Assembly (NCBI GenBank): GCA_040389865.1
Contig: JAZJZM010000009.1
Span: 310,001-374,000, forward strand
DNA: 64,000 nucleotides
DNA from: 2-12-FULL-35-15 sp040389865
Lineage (GTDB): Bacteria > Bacteroidota > Bacteroidia > 2-12-FULL-35-15
Direction of reading: 5' to 3'
Of this stretch, positions 1-7,694 are shown one piece after another. Each line of letters begins with the position of its first letter. Position 1 is the first letter of the stretch. Below the pieces are notes generated by a model. It made no database searches. It saw nothing but the letters and a program-made list of their open reading frames with translations, and had not been told where the DNA came from. A program made the translations under genes and the position numbers.

Positions 1-1272
1 GATAAAAATGCCATTCTCAATTGGGTAAACAGCGGTGCTCTGCAAGGCGATACAAGCCTTGCTCCTGCTGCTCCTGTTTACACGTCTCAATATCAACTTA
101 ACGGAACCCCTACCATCACGCTAAGAACACCAGTATTTCCAAGCAATGCAGGTTCTACAGATAGTTACGTTTGTTTTTCTATTCCCAGCGGACTCACACA
201 AGACAGAATACTCCGTGCTTATGAAGTAATACCGGGTAATGCTCCTATTGTCCATCACGCCCTTGTTTTTGTAGATACTACCGGCACAGCTGCAAGTGAT
301 CTAACAGGACAATGTTTTAGTCTTCCCGGAGATTTCGGAATTGGCGGTTATGCACCTGGAGCAGCTCCTACTGTGTTCCCCGGACAGGCACCTTTAAAAG
401 CAGGCATTCGTATTAAAGCAGGTTCTAATATAATACTTCAGATCCATTACCCTGCAGGCAGTTCAGGTCAGTTGGACAGTACACAAATACGTATGTATTT
501 TTACCCGGTTGGTGAAACCGGAATACGCCCGATTTATAATAAAGAATTGCTGGAAAACTGGAGTTTATACATGCTTCCAAACACAGTTACTTCGTTCACC
601 GATAAATACCCGGATAATGGAACATTACAGGCTCCACTTTCTATTTTTGCTACATTCCCCCATTCACACATGGTTTGCAAGAGCATCGTGAATTACGCAT
701 ACGCTGGTACGGATACTATTCACCTAGTCCGAATCAACGATTGGGATTTTATGTGGCAAGGGTATTACACCTACTCCAGTCTTATAAAAATTCCGGCAGG
801 ATATAAATTATTTTCCAAACATGTTTATGACAATACAGCTAATAATCCCGACAACCCAAACAGTCCTCCTGCTTTAGTTGTTGCAGGAACAAGCACTGGT
901 GACGAAATGCTTTTTGACGAATACATGTGGCTTGATTATCAGCCGGGAGATGAATTGATTGATATTGAAGAATTATTGGCAAACGATACACTCTTGTCTC
1001 TGAATGTTAATAAGGTTTCAGCTAATGCTTTTACTAAAGTTTTTGTATACCCAAATCCTGCATCCAATAAAATAAGTATTTATCTTTCAAAAACATCAGA
1101 ATACAAGGTGCGTATCTTAAACATCACAGGACAAACTATTCTAAAGGCCGAAACATTCACCGACAATACCAATTTAGATGTGAGCAGCATTCCTCCCGGT
1201 TTGTATATTGTAGAAGTGCTTGATTCAAAAACGAATGAGCGGATCACAAAAAAGATAGTAATATCCAACTAA
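1..1272 (+). CDS. Copper type II monooxygenase-like secreted protein with T9SS type A tail (5' end missing)
   Basis: The reading frame is open from the first base, so this is the C-terminal part of a longer protein; a GTG near 373 lies inside it and is not the start. It resembles the copper type II ascorbate-dependent monooxygenase fold (peptidylglycine hydroxylase/dopamine beta-hydroxylase class), which hydroxylates substrates with O2 at two copper sites. All expected ligands can be seen: a His-His pair (VHHALVF, codons at 253-258), a single His (LQIHYP, 445), an H-x-H (FPHSHM, 661-669) and a Met (TGDEML, 907). The last ~75 residues (FVYPNPASNKISI..., ending in KKIVISN) form a Por secretion/T9SS type A sorting domain, so the enzyme is probably exported across the outer membrane. 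The ligand pattern is direct observation; enzymatic activity and substrate are inferred and unknown. Confidence 0.85.
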   Translation, partial: DKNAILNWVNSGALQGDTSLAPAAPVYTSQYQLNGTPTITLRTPVFPSNAGSTDSYVCFSIPSGLTQDRILRAYEVIPGNAPIVHHALVFVDTTGTAASDLTGQCFSLPGDFGIGGYAPGAAPTVFPGQAPLKAGIRIKAGSNIILQIHYPAGSSGQLDSTQIRMYFYPVGETGIRPIYNKELLENWSLYMLPNTVTSFTDKYPDNGTLQAPLSIFATFPHSHMVCKSIVNYAYAGTDTIHLVRINDWDFMWQGYYTYSSLIKIPAGYKLFSKHVYDNTANNPDNPNSPPALVVAGTSTGDEMLFDEYMWLDYQPGDELIDIEELLANDTLLSLNVNKVSANAFTKVFVYPNPASNKISIYLSKTSEYKVRILNITGQTILKAETFTDNTNLDVSSIPPGLYIVEVLDSKTNERITKKIVISN

Positions 1273-1275
1273 AGA

Positions 1276-1312
1276 AATTCCCCTGTTTGTCTTTCTAATA
1301 AACAGGGGAATT
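1276..1312 (+). terminator. Hairpin after the monooxygenase-like gene
   Basis: A perfect 13-bp inverted repeat (AATTCCCCTGTTT, 1276-1288, pairing with 1300-1312) with an 11-nt loop starts 4 bases after the stop codon. There is no clean T run after it, but its position directly behind the stop makes a transcription end or mRNA 3' stabiliser likely. Confidence 0.6.
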
Positions 1313-1417
1313 ATTAAAGAAAGTGCGAAATTAAAAGCACTTCATTGTCTTACCAACTTGCTTTTCCTCCGCATTTTCAGGGTTAGTAGTAATAATTTCT
1401 TCATAAAATTAATGACT

Positions 1418-1939
1418 TTAATGTTTAAATGTTTTCCTGTCTAATAAAATTGCTTTTAAGCTGTCTATGGTCTTTTCTTGTGCAACTATCTTTGCGTCAA
1501 ATTTTTGCCCGTTAAAAAATTTATAAGTACCATAACCAGAGGTGATAATTACAATTATGAATAAAACAGGTTTAGTTATCCAATCGACTTTTTTGTTTGC
1601 ACGATCTATGGACTTGTCTTTTTGTTCTTGCTTTCTACTTTGGAGTTGTCTTGCATATTCGTTTTTGAAACTGTCAAAGGCTATTCCGTTTTGGCTACAT
1701 TTTTGTCCCCAAATATATGGCTCTCCATTGTGATTTTGAATATCAGTTAATCCGTTGTCTGCAAGCATTGTCCCAAAGCACCGATATAACGTAATGTTTT
1801 CACCCCAATGTTGTTGACAAAATAGATCAATTGGATAAAATCCGTGTATTCGTTTTTCCGTCAGTTCCGTCTTCAAAAAATTAAATAGTTCGTCCAGTTT
1901 GGCAATGTCGCTGTCTGAAAGGCTGGATAGTGTCATCAT
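1418..1939 (-). CDS. Small membrane protein of unknown function, reverse-transcriptase island
   Basis: This 173-residue protein is not recognised. Residues 1-115 look soluble and hydrophilic, with several Cys, Trp and His residues (CQQHWGEN near 41-48, EPYIWGQKC near 73-81). One strong membrane segment lies at about 121-140 (ITKPVLFIIVIITSGYG), followed by a charged tail that could form a short coiled coil (EKTIDSLKAILLDRK). A single-anchor protein with a cytosolic N-terminal domain is the simplest topology. It starts with two consecutive ATGs (1939 and 1936). It is the last of three minus-strand genes and lies 124 bases from the gene upstream, so it may be transcribed separately. It is AT-rich like its two neighbours. 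A role in the neighbouring putative defence module is only a guess from position. Confidence 0.6.
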   Translation of the reverse strand: MMTLSSLSDSDIAKLDELFNFLKTELTEKRIHGFYPIDLFCQQHWGENITLYRCFGTMLADNGLTDIQNHNGEPYIWGQKCSQNGIAFDSFKNEYARQLQSRKQEQKDKSIDRANKKVDWITKPVLFIIVIITSGYGTYKFFNGQKFDAKIVAQEKTIDSLKAILLDRKTFKH

Positions 1940-2063
1940 ATCGTTTTTTATTATTAGTACCGCTTACATTATTGTGGTCGAAATACGCTTTGGTCGTTAC
2001 ATACAGCGGTTGCAAAACATATTTCTAAGAACAGTTGTAATGCCCTATGGTTGCAAAGTCATT

Positions 2064-2900
2064 TTATTTAATTTGACTTGTCCCCATAAAGTGTTGTACT
2101 ACAGGTTCTAAAGCAGCACCCATCAGGTAACCCAAAAGTCCAGCCAATAATAACAACCAAGGTGTTTCTTTTATCAAAGCAATTACTCCTGAAAAAGTCA
2201 ACCCGTAAATATATTTTTTGGGAGTATTTACTTTTAGTTCGTCATTCTCTACCCGATGAATAATACTTGCTATAATATCAACTTTTTTAAGAGTTGAAAG
2301 GTGTAATTTTAAATATTCTTTATTGTCAAATGCAATTGCCTCATCGCCACCTGTTAAAGCATTTTGAGTTGTTATATTATTACGTTCTGATAAATTCAAA
2401 AGTCTCCCATTGGGTTTATTTTTTTCGTAACCATAAGTGTAAATTTGACCAATTATTATCGGGAAATCGAATTTAAAATCATCAGCAATATCAAAAGTCT
2501 GACCACCTAAAATTCTAATTCTATTGTTGATTGCTTCAAATCCATAATTCGAATCTCGCATATTCCAATGAATCCACTTATGAGATGGATAAGTTCTAAC
2601 AAAAGAAGAAAATTCATTAAGCATTGTTTTTTCAAGTGCATCATATTCCATAGCTGTCAAATTATTAAAATCAAGTCCGGAAATTTGGGCTTGAAAATGT
2701 ATAGAAAATGATTTCGTCTGCGCGGTCTTTAAATTTCTGATGCAAACAGATGTGACTCTCGGTGTTCTGCCGTGGTTCGTAATAAAGGATTCGCAAGAAT
2801 AATGAATTATATAGCACTTTACTTTGTCCTTGAACAGTTCATTCATTAGGTCAAATCCTTGTCGTCTTTCTCTAAGTCTTGGCGAGTTAAATATGTTCAT
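2064..2900 (-). CDS. Conserved protein with C-terminal membrane anchor; possible nuclease-like fold
   Basis: 278 residues. The N-terminal ~215 residues look like a compact alpha/beta domain with striking conserved-looking strings: IIHYSCESF (31-39), GRTPRVTSVCIRNL (44-57), QTKSFSIHFQAQ (61-72), KWIHWNMRDSNYGF (108-121) and LSTLKKVDIIASII (201-214). The first strand with a Glu, and the HWNM-R-D-Y string, vaguely resemble the exo I and exo II positions of DEDD/RNase H-like exonucleases, but the first acidic motif is not canonical, so this is weak inference. A single membrane segment lies at ~247-268 (PWLLLLAGLLGYLMGAA) close to the C-terminus. A membrane-anchored effector beside a reverse transcriptase would fit an abortive-infection arrangement. 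The gene is separated from the upstream reverse transcriptase gene by 106 bases. I do not know a function for this family. Confidence 0.65.
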   Translation of the reverse strand: MNIFNSPRLRERRQGFDLMNELFKDKVKCYIIHYSCESFITNHGRTPRVTSVCIRNLKTAQTKSFSIHFQAQISGLDFNNLTAMEYDALEKTMLNEFSSFVRTYPSHKWIHWNMRDSNYGFEAINNRIRILGGQTFDIADDFKFDFPIIIGQIYTYGYEKNKPNGRLLNLSERNNITTQNALTGGDEAIAFDNKEYLKLHLSTLKKVDIIASIIHRVENDELKVNTPKKYIYGLTFSGVIALIKETPWLLLLAGLLGYLMGAALEPVVQHFMGTSQIK

Positions 2901-3006
2901 TTTTTTTAATTATAATATCAATTAGAATATGGTCGCAATATTTTGTTGAAAAAACGTAACAGTCCAAATGTGCGGTGGTTGTTGACAACGGTCGTAAAGC
3001 ACTTTA

Positions 3007-4521
3007 TTAGTTAAATTCTGTTTTTATAAATGTAAGTCCTTTGTGTTTCATAGTTTTATAATTGCCTGTTAATTCAGTCCAGGGAAGAGTTTCATAGATA
3101 AATAGCCAATATCTATCAAAGTCATGACGTTTAAGGGCTGTAGCCTGGTCTTTATATTCTTTCAAATAGGCTTTTTTATAATGTCTGCTATCATATTGAA
3201 ATGAAATCATCATAAAAATACAGTCTGACGATTTTATGGAATCTTCTTTTAATGATATAGTTTCTAACTCAAAATGATATTTTAATGCCCAATAAACGGC
3301 ATAAGAACAGGCTTCGTATATTTTTTTTTTCAGACCGTAAACATATATATCATTTGCAATTTGTTTAATTATTTCCTTGGTGATTTTATGAGGTTCAAAA
3401 ACTTCGAGTTCCAATAAATGAATTAAATATGGATAAAGCAATACTAGGTGATGAATTTGTTTAATGTAATAGTCTTTGGCATTTTTTTCCAAATGCTTAT
3501 TTGAAATAATTTTTATTGCATAGTTAATAATTGAAGCGTCTGAATCTTCATCTAACATTAACTCGATTGCAAAATCTAAAAAACCTTTTAATTCTTTAAC
3601 TCTTATTGCTTCAATGTTACCTACTTTATAAGTGTTTGTAAAATTAAAATGGTTTAATTTAGTAATCCAATTTTTGACACTTGCCTGTGGTAATGCAATT
3701 ATTTTAGATTTTTTATTATTTAATACGAGTTCATATTTTTTCAACTCTTCAGATAAGCATAAAAAAAATCTTTCCGCTTCTTCAAAACTGTCCACATAGC
3801 AACTATAGTCATCTATGTTTCTAATGTACTTGAAACCATGGCTGCTAAGTCCTTTGTCAACCGTTACAAGTATTATCTCAGAAATTAAGTTGGAAGCATG
3901 GGGACCGATTAGTACTCCATTAGTTTCTCCAAATTTCACATTTCTTGTATAGAAGTCTAGTTGGTTAAACCAATTCGCTGGGTCTTTATTTGCCTTTGCA
4001 AAGGATTTCCCCATTAAGGCCCATGAAATAGAATGACTATAAATACTGGGAAAACAATTAGAGATATCAGCAAATGCGATATATTTACTTTTAATAATTA
4101 TGTCTTGCTCTGGGTCTCCATCTTTAAAAAAGTTTTTATAATTCATTTCAAATAGCTCAGGCCTGTGCTGCAATTTTCTTAGGTGAATTCTACTTATTTT
4201 AAAATCGTCATTTAGGGTTTTTTTTCGAAAATGGTTTTGTAAATGTTTCCAATTAACTGAAAGTGATTTACATTGATTTGCATATGCAAATGGTTCAGGT
4301 ATTGCCAAAGGTCGTGGTATGTTTATATTCCGCATATTGGAATATCTAATATAATCTTTTGGTTCCCCTAATAACGGGAATATTAGTGTTTTGGAAAATT
4401 TCAAAAAGTCCTTGCTTGTCAAAAAATTTGGTATTCTATCTGCAAATATTCCAAATCCAATTAAACCATCGTAAAGTTCGGAGTTTGAAATTTCATTTTT
4501 ATAATCTATGTATTTCTTCAT
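3007..4521 (-). CDS. Reverse transcriptase, Abi/DRT (unknown-group) type
   Basis: 504 residues. The palm motifs of an RNA-directed DNA polymerase are visible: a PRPLAIPEP string near 69-77 preceding SVNWKHLQNHF, as in unknown-group reverse transcriptases; motif A AFADISNCFPSIY (149-161, Asp152); motif B GVLIGPHASNLISEIIL (202-218); motif C IRNIDDYSCY (233-242, Asp237/Asp238), where the usual Tyr/Phe-x-Asp-Asp is Asn-Ile-Asp-Asp. Residues after ~300 are helix-rich with no thumb/maturase or endonuclease domain, so it is neither a group II intron protein nor a clear retron enzyme. Many such solitary RTs (AbiA/AbiK, DRT classes) give phage resistance. The class cannot be fixed by eye; no nitrilase domain is present, which argues against class 1 DRT. 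A weak purine run (AAAGGA) lies ~10 bases before the ATG. Strong as an RT; the defence role is inferred from family and context. Confidence 0.9.
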   Translation of the reverse strand: MKKYIDYKNEISNSELYDGLIGFGIFADRIPNFLTSKDFLKFSKTLIFPLLGEPKDYIRYSNMRNINIPRPLAIPEPFAYANQCKSLSVNWKHLQNHFRKKTLNDDFKISRIHLRKLQHRPELFEMNYKNFFKDGDPEQDIIIKSKYIAFADISNCFPSIYSHSISWALMGKSFAKANKDPANWFNQLDFYTRNVKFGETNGVLIGPHASNLISEIILVTVDKGLSSHGFKYIRNIDDYSCYVDSFEEAERFFLCLSEELKKYELVLNNKKSKIIALPQASVKNWITKLNHFNFTNTYKVGNIEAIRVKELKGFLDFAIELMLDEDSDASIINYAIKIISNKHLEKNAKDYYIKQIHHLVLLYPYLIHLLELEVFEPHKITKEIIKQIANDIYVYGLKKKIYEACSYAVYWALKYHFELETISLKEDSIKSSDCIFMMISFQYDSRHYKKAYLKEYKDQATALKRHDFDRYWLFIYETLPWTELTGNYKTMKHKGLTFIKTEFN

Positions 4522-4615
4522 GCTATTTATTTCCTTTAGATGTTCGGTTCTGCTGGCGAATTAAATGATAAAATGCTTTTTTTCCTGCAATGGCACACAA
4601 CAATCAGCTAAACGC

Positions 4616-4647
4616 ATCTTTAGCAATTTTAAGTAATTGCAAATGAT
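4616..4647 (-). other. Stem-loop in the 5' leader of the reverse transcriptase gene
   Basis: A 13-bp stem with two mismatches (arms 4616-4628 and 4635-4647, core GCAATT/AATTGC) and a 6-nt loop lies about 95 bases upstream of the RT start. If the promoter proposed at 4681-4707 is right, it sits inside a ~150-nt untranslated leader. It could belong to a structured non-coding RNA used by the RT or may be incidental. Confidence 0.35.
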
Positions 4648-4680
4648 TTTAAATATTTATATCACCTTTATTGGCCTTAT

Positions 4681-4707
4681 CAAATATAAGCTATTCTAGC
4701 ACCCCAA
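4681..4707 (-). promoter_or_regulatory. Candidate Bacteroidota promoter for the RT gene
   Basis: On the minus strand, TATATTTG (4681-4688) matches the -7 consensus TAnnTTTG. A TTG (4705-4707) lies 16 bases upstream as a possible -33 element, slightly closer than usual. Initiation would fall near 4674, leaving a leader of about 150 nt before the RT start codon. Confidence 0.4.
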
Positions 4708-4721
4708 TTCCACAATAAGCA

Positions 4722-4763
4722 CAAAAACAAAAATGCCCTCCTGCATACAGCAGGAGGGCATTT
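4722..4763 (-). terminator. Rho-independent terminator of metF
   Basis: A perfect 14-bp inverted repeat (arms 4731-4744 and 4750-4763, GC core TGCCCTCCTGC) with a 5-nt loop is followed on the minus strand by a T-rich run (TTTTTGTTTTTG). It starts 20 bases after the metF stop codon and insulates metF from the RT island. Confidence 0.9.
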
Positions 4764-4783
4764 CAATTTTCACTAAACCACAA

Positions 4784-5737
4784 TTAAAACACCGCAGAAG
4801 CAACTCTACGTGTAGTTTCAGAAGCCCCCATTGTATAAAAATGCAAACAAGGAGCTTTCCCTTTTATCAATTCTTTCGATTGATTGATCGCCCATTCAAT
4901 TCCTACCTCTTTTACAGCAGCATCCGTTTTACATTTTTCAATTTGCTCTAACAAAGGTTGAGGAACATCTATTTTAAATATTTTAGGTAAAAGTGTAGCT
5001 TGCTTTTTTGTTGTTAAAATTTTTAATCCCGGAATAATAGGCACATTAATATCCATTTCTCTGCATTTTTCTACAAACTCAAAATATTTTGAGTTATCAA
5101 AGAACATCTGCGTAACAATATACTCAGCACCTGCATCTATCTTGGCTTTCAAATATCTGATATCCGAGATCATATTAGGAGCTTCAAAATGTTTTTCAGG
5201 ATAACCAGCAATACCAATACAAAAATTTGTTGGGGCAACATCCGCCAGGTCATCCTCAATATATCGCCCTTTGTTCATTTGGTTTACTTGTTTCACAAGA
5301 TCGATCGCGTATGCATGTCCGTTCGGCTCAGGAACAAATTCAGGCTCACTTTTAATGGAATCACCACGTAAGGCAAGCACATTATCAATTCCCAAAAAAT
5401 GAAGATCAATTAATGCATTTTCAGTTTCTTCTTTACTAAAACCACCACAAATGATATGTGGAATAGCATCCACATGATATTTATTAATAATGGCCGCACA
5501 AATACCAACTGTTCCCGGACGCTTACGGATACTTACCTTTTCGAGGTAACCACCATCACGTTTTTTATAAAGATATTCTTCGCGGTGGTAAGTAACATCC
5601 ACAAATGAAGGTTTAAATTCCATCAAAGGGTCAATCCCGTCAAAAATAGACTGTATGCTTTTACCTTTTAATGGTGGTAGAATTTCAATGGAAAACAATG
5701 TTGATTTTGCTTGTTTGATGCAATCAATAACTTTCAT
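4784..5737 (-). CDS. metF: Methylenetetrahydrofolate reductase
   Basis: 317 residues, the normal size for bacterial MetF. The enzyme reduces 5,10-methylenetetrahydrofolate to 5-methyltetrahydrofolate with FAD in the cytosol, supplying methyl groups for methionine synthesis. Family motifs are in the right order on a TIM-barrel plan: FSIEILPP (15-22, with the catalytic Glu18), IPHIICGG (92-99), LALRGD (121-126, Asp contacting substrate/FAD), FCIGIAGYPEKH (172-183), VTQMFFD (208-214, Gln210), PIIPGLKIL and the C-terminal LHFYTMG. The ATG at 5737 gives the expected N-terminus. It is a stand-alone gene with a strong terminator behind it, read divergently from the MORN-repeat gene. It looks like an ordinary core gene that the AT-rich RT island has landed next to. 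Confidence 0.98.
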   Translation of the reverse strand: MKVIDCIKQAKSTLFSIEILPPLKGKSIQSIFDGIDPLMEFKPSFVDVTYHREEYLYKKRDGGYLEKVSIRKRPGTVGICAAIINKYHVDAIPHIICGGFSKEETENALIDLHFLGIDNVLALRGDSIKSEPEFVPEPNGHAYAIDLVKQVNQMNKGRYIEDDLADVAPTNFCIGIAGYPEKHFEAPNMISDIRYLKAKIDAGAEYIVTQMFFDNSKYFEFVEKCREMDINVPIIPGLKILTTKKQATLLPKIFKIDVPQPLLEQIEKCKTDAAVKEVGIEWAINQSKELIKGKAPCLHFYTMGASETTRRVASAVF

Positions 5738-5877
5738 AATAATAAATTAGTCGTTTAAACGTTATTCTTAATCGGTACAAAGTAAAACAAAAAAATTAGA
5801 ATTCCTGAATTCTTGGATTCTAAAAATCAACAATCCTAAAAATGGTCAAGGTCATATTTTCCTTGGCACAAATTGTT

Positions 5878-5885
5878 TAACTTTG
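5878..5885 (+). promoter_or_regulatory. -7 promoter element for the MORN-repeat gene
   Basis: TAACTTTG fits the Bacteroidota -7 consensus TAnnTTTG exactly and lies 24 bases before the ATG at 5910. The -33 region (about 5855-5862) is T-rich without a clear TTTG, so support rests on the -7 box. Confidence 0.5.
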
Positions 5886-5909
5886 TAAAAGAGTTAAAAG
5901 AAAAAAATT

Positions 5910-7463
5910 ATGCGCAACTTTTTAAAAGTTATTTTATTATTTCTCCCCCTAACGATTTTTGCTCAGCCCGATCAAAAAATAAACAATAACGGATACAACA
6001 CTTTTTATTACGACAATGGAAAAATTTCCAGCGAAGGCACTATGCGTGAAGGAAAACCCGATGGCTACTGGAAAACGTATTCATTGAACGGAGCCATAAA
6101 ATCGGAGGGAAACAGAAAAGATTTTCAGCTGGATAGTGTTTGGAAATTTTGCAATGAGCAGGGAAAACTCGCCTTTGAATTCAATTACAAAAAGGGAAAA
6201 AAAAATGGATTAAAGAAAACATTCGACACCAAAGAAAAGTTTTTAATAACAGCCGAAAATTTTGAAAACGATATTAAACAAGGAAATACCACTATCTACT
6301 ATAAGCCTTCTGAGGCTCTTGGCAAAGCTGAAAAGGTAAAACAAACCGTTCCCTTTGTAAACGGTAAAGAGGAAGGCACAGGGCTTGAATATGCCCCCGA
6401 CAGCATGATCATTACCATCACCGACTATAAAATGGGCTTTATTCAAAAGGAAGAAAAAATAAACCGTAGAGATGTAAAAAACCTCAAACAGGGTGTTTGG
6501 AAAGAGTTTTATCCTACCGGTGAGCTGAAACAAGAAGTAACCTATGCTGATGATAAAATGAATGGTTATTTGAAAGAATATTCAACAACAGGAAGTCTTT
6601 TAAACACTACAAAATATATCAACGGAGCATTACAAACCAATGTACCCGAACTTGCAAAGCTGGATGTAAAAACCGAATATTATGATAACGGGCAGGTTCA
6701 CTTTACCCGAACATATAAAGATGATGTTGAAGAAGGGATCCACCGTGAATTTTCACCGGAAGGAAAAGTAATTGGTGCCAAAGTGTATGTGGAAGGTATT
6801 TTAACCGCTGAAGGCATTTTAGACACTGCCGGCAGACAACAAGGCATCTGGAAAGAGTTTCACCCTGACGGAAAATTAAAATCGAAAGGTGAATACGTAA
6901 ATAGTAAACGGGTTGGAGAATGGATATTTTATCATCCCAACGAAAAAGTGGAACAAAAAGGTAGCTACGACAGGAAAGGAAAAGCACAAGGCAGCTGGAA
7001 GTGGTTCTATGAATCGGGAAATTTATTACTTGAAGAAAACTACAGGAACAACCTGCTCGATGGTGTTATGACAGAATACAGTGATAGCGGAAAAGTAGTT
7101 ACCAAAGGAGAATATCTGGATGGTCAGAAAGAGGGCCCCTGGATGCTGGAGCTGCAAGGTTACAGAGAAGAAGGCTCCTATAAAGCTGATAAACGCGATG
7201 GAGAATGGAAACACTACTTTACTGATAATGGAAAACTCCGTTTTATTGGTAAATTTGTAGATGGTGTACCTGACGGAATTCAAACGTTCTATTATTCAAA
7301 TGGAAATGAACGCCAAACCGGCAAATACGTTGGAGGATTAAAAGAAGGCGACTGGAAATTTTATGACGAAACAGGATATCTGTTTCTAACCATCGTATTT
7401 AAAAATGATATCGAGATCCGATTTGATGGAATAAAAGTGATCCCGGAAACAATTGCTGAGTAA
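5910..7463 (+). CDS. Secreted MORN/YwqK-type repeat protein
   Basis: 517 residues with a signal peptide (MRNFLKVILLFLPLTIFAQ). The mature protein consists of about 14-17 degenerate ~23-residue repeats of the form YYDNGKI-SEG-Y-NGKPDGYWK-Y, typical of MORN-2 repeats as found in proteins annotated as YwqK-family antitoxins. Each repeat is a beta-hairpin; stacked, they make an elongated sheet. In Bacteroidota such proteins are mostly exported and of unknown role; the antitoxin label comes from Bacillus YwqK and should not be carried over. There is no T9SS tail, so it probably stays in the periplasm or on a membrane surface. It has its own promoter and a palindromic repeat downstream, and looks monocistronic. 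The repeat family and export signal are clear; function is unknown. Confidence 0.9.
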   Translation: MRNFLKVILLFLPLTIFAQPDQKINNNGYNTFYYDNGKISSEGTMREGKPDGYWKTYSLNGAIKSEGNRKDFQLDSVWKFCNEQGKLAFEFNYKKGKKNGLKKTFDTKEKFLITAENFENDIKQGNTTIYYKPSEALGKAEKVKQTVPFVNGKEEGTGLEYAPDSMIITITDYKMGFIQKEEKINRRDVKNLKQGVWKEFYPTGELKQEVTYADDKMNGYLKEYSTTGSLLNTTKYINGALQTNVPELAKLDVKTEYYDNGQVHFTRTYKDDVEEGIHREFSPEGKVIGAKVYVEGILTAEGILDTAGRQQGIWKEFHPDGKLKSKGEYVNSKRVGEWIFYHPNEKVEQKGSYDRKGKAQGSWKWFYESGNLLLEENYRNNLLDGVMTEYSDSGKVVTKGEYLDGQKEGPWMLELQGYREEGSYKADKRDGEWKHYFTDNGKLRFIGKFVDGVPDGIQTFYYSNGNERQTGKYVGGLKEGDWKFYDETGYLFLTIVFKNDIEIRFDGIKVIPETIAE

Positions 7464-7567
7464 TGTTTTTTTTGATAGAAAATTTAAGCTTTAGTATAAA
7501 CCACTAACCAACCAGCGACTAATACCATTACCTGATATCTTTTTATTCCAATAGTTTAATGGATACG

Positions 7568-7600
7568 AAACCTGACAGGTTTTCAAAACCTGTTAGGTTT
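7568..7600. repeat. Palindromic extragenic hairpin between convergent genes
   Basis: Arms 7568-7583 and 7585-7600 pair over 16 positions with one G-T wobble (core ACCTGACAGGTTTT / AAAACCTGTTAGGT). The stem is built from repeated ACCTG/CAGGT units and resembles palindromes scattered in Bacteroidota genomes. Lying between convergent genes, it could end transcription from either side. Confidence 0.6.
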
Positions 7601-7694
7601 AAACTGCCTTTAAAAATAAAATTATTGGATTAATTAATAACAAGTGCTGGAATCCAGCAAAAGTAAGCCATTACACCTGCCATTTTTTTTAGCG

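Noticed and set aside
373..1272. A separate gene starting at 373
   Set aside because: The codon at 373 is GTG and the same frame is open to position 1 with conserved copper-site residues (HH at 253-258) upstream, so this is an internal codon of a gene cut by the window edge.
1342..1404. 20-codon minus-strand peptide starting MKKLLLLTLKM
   Set aside because: It looks like the beginning of a signal peptide but stops at once; too short to call a gene or a pseudogene.
3007..4521. Retron or group II intron reverse transcriptase
   Set aside because: Motif C is NIDD rather than YADD, there is no maturase or HNH region, and no msr/msd-type paired repeats were recognised in the leader.
5778..5785. 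metF promoter (minus strand TTACTTTG)
   Set aside because: It misses the conserved TA of TAnnTTTG in register and has no TTTG at the -33 distance; such strings are frequent in this AT-rich DNA.
5910..7463. Antitoxin of a toxin-antitoxin pair (YwqK label)
   Set aside because: The protein has a signal peptide and no toxin-like neighbour; the label comes only from shared MORN-type repeats.
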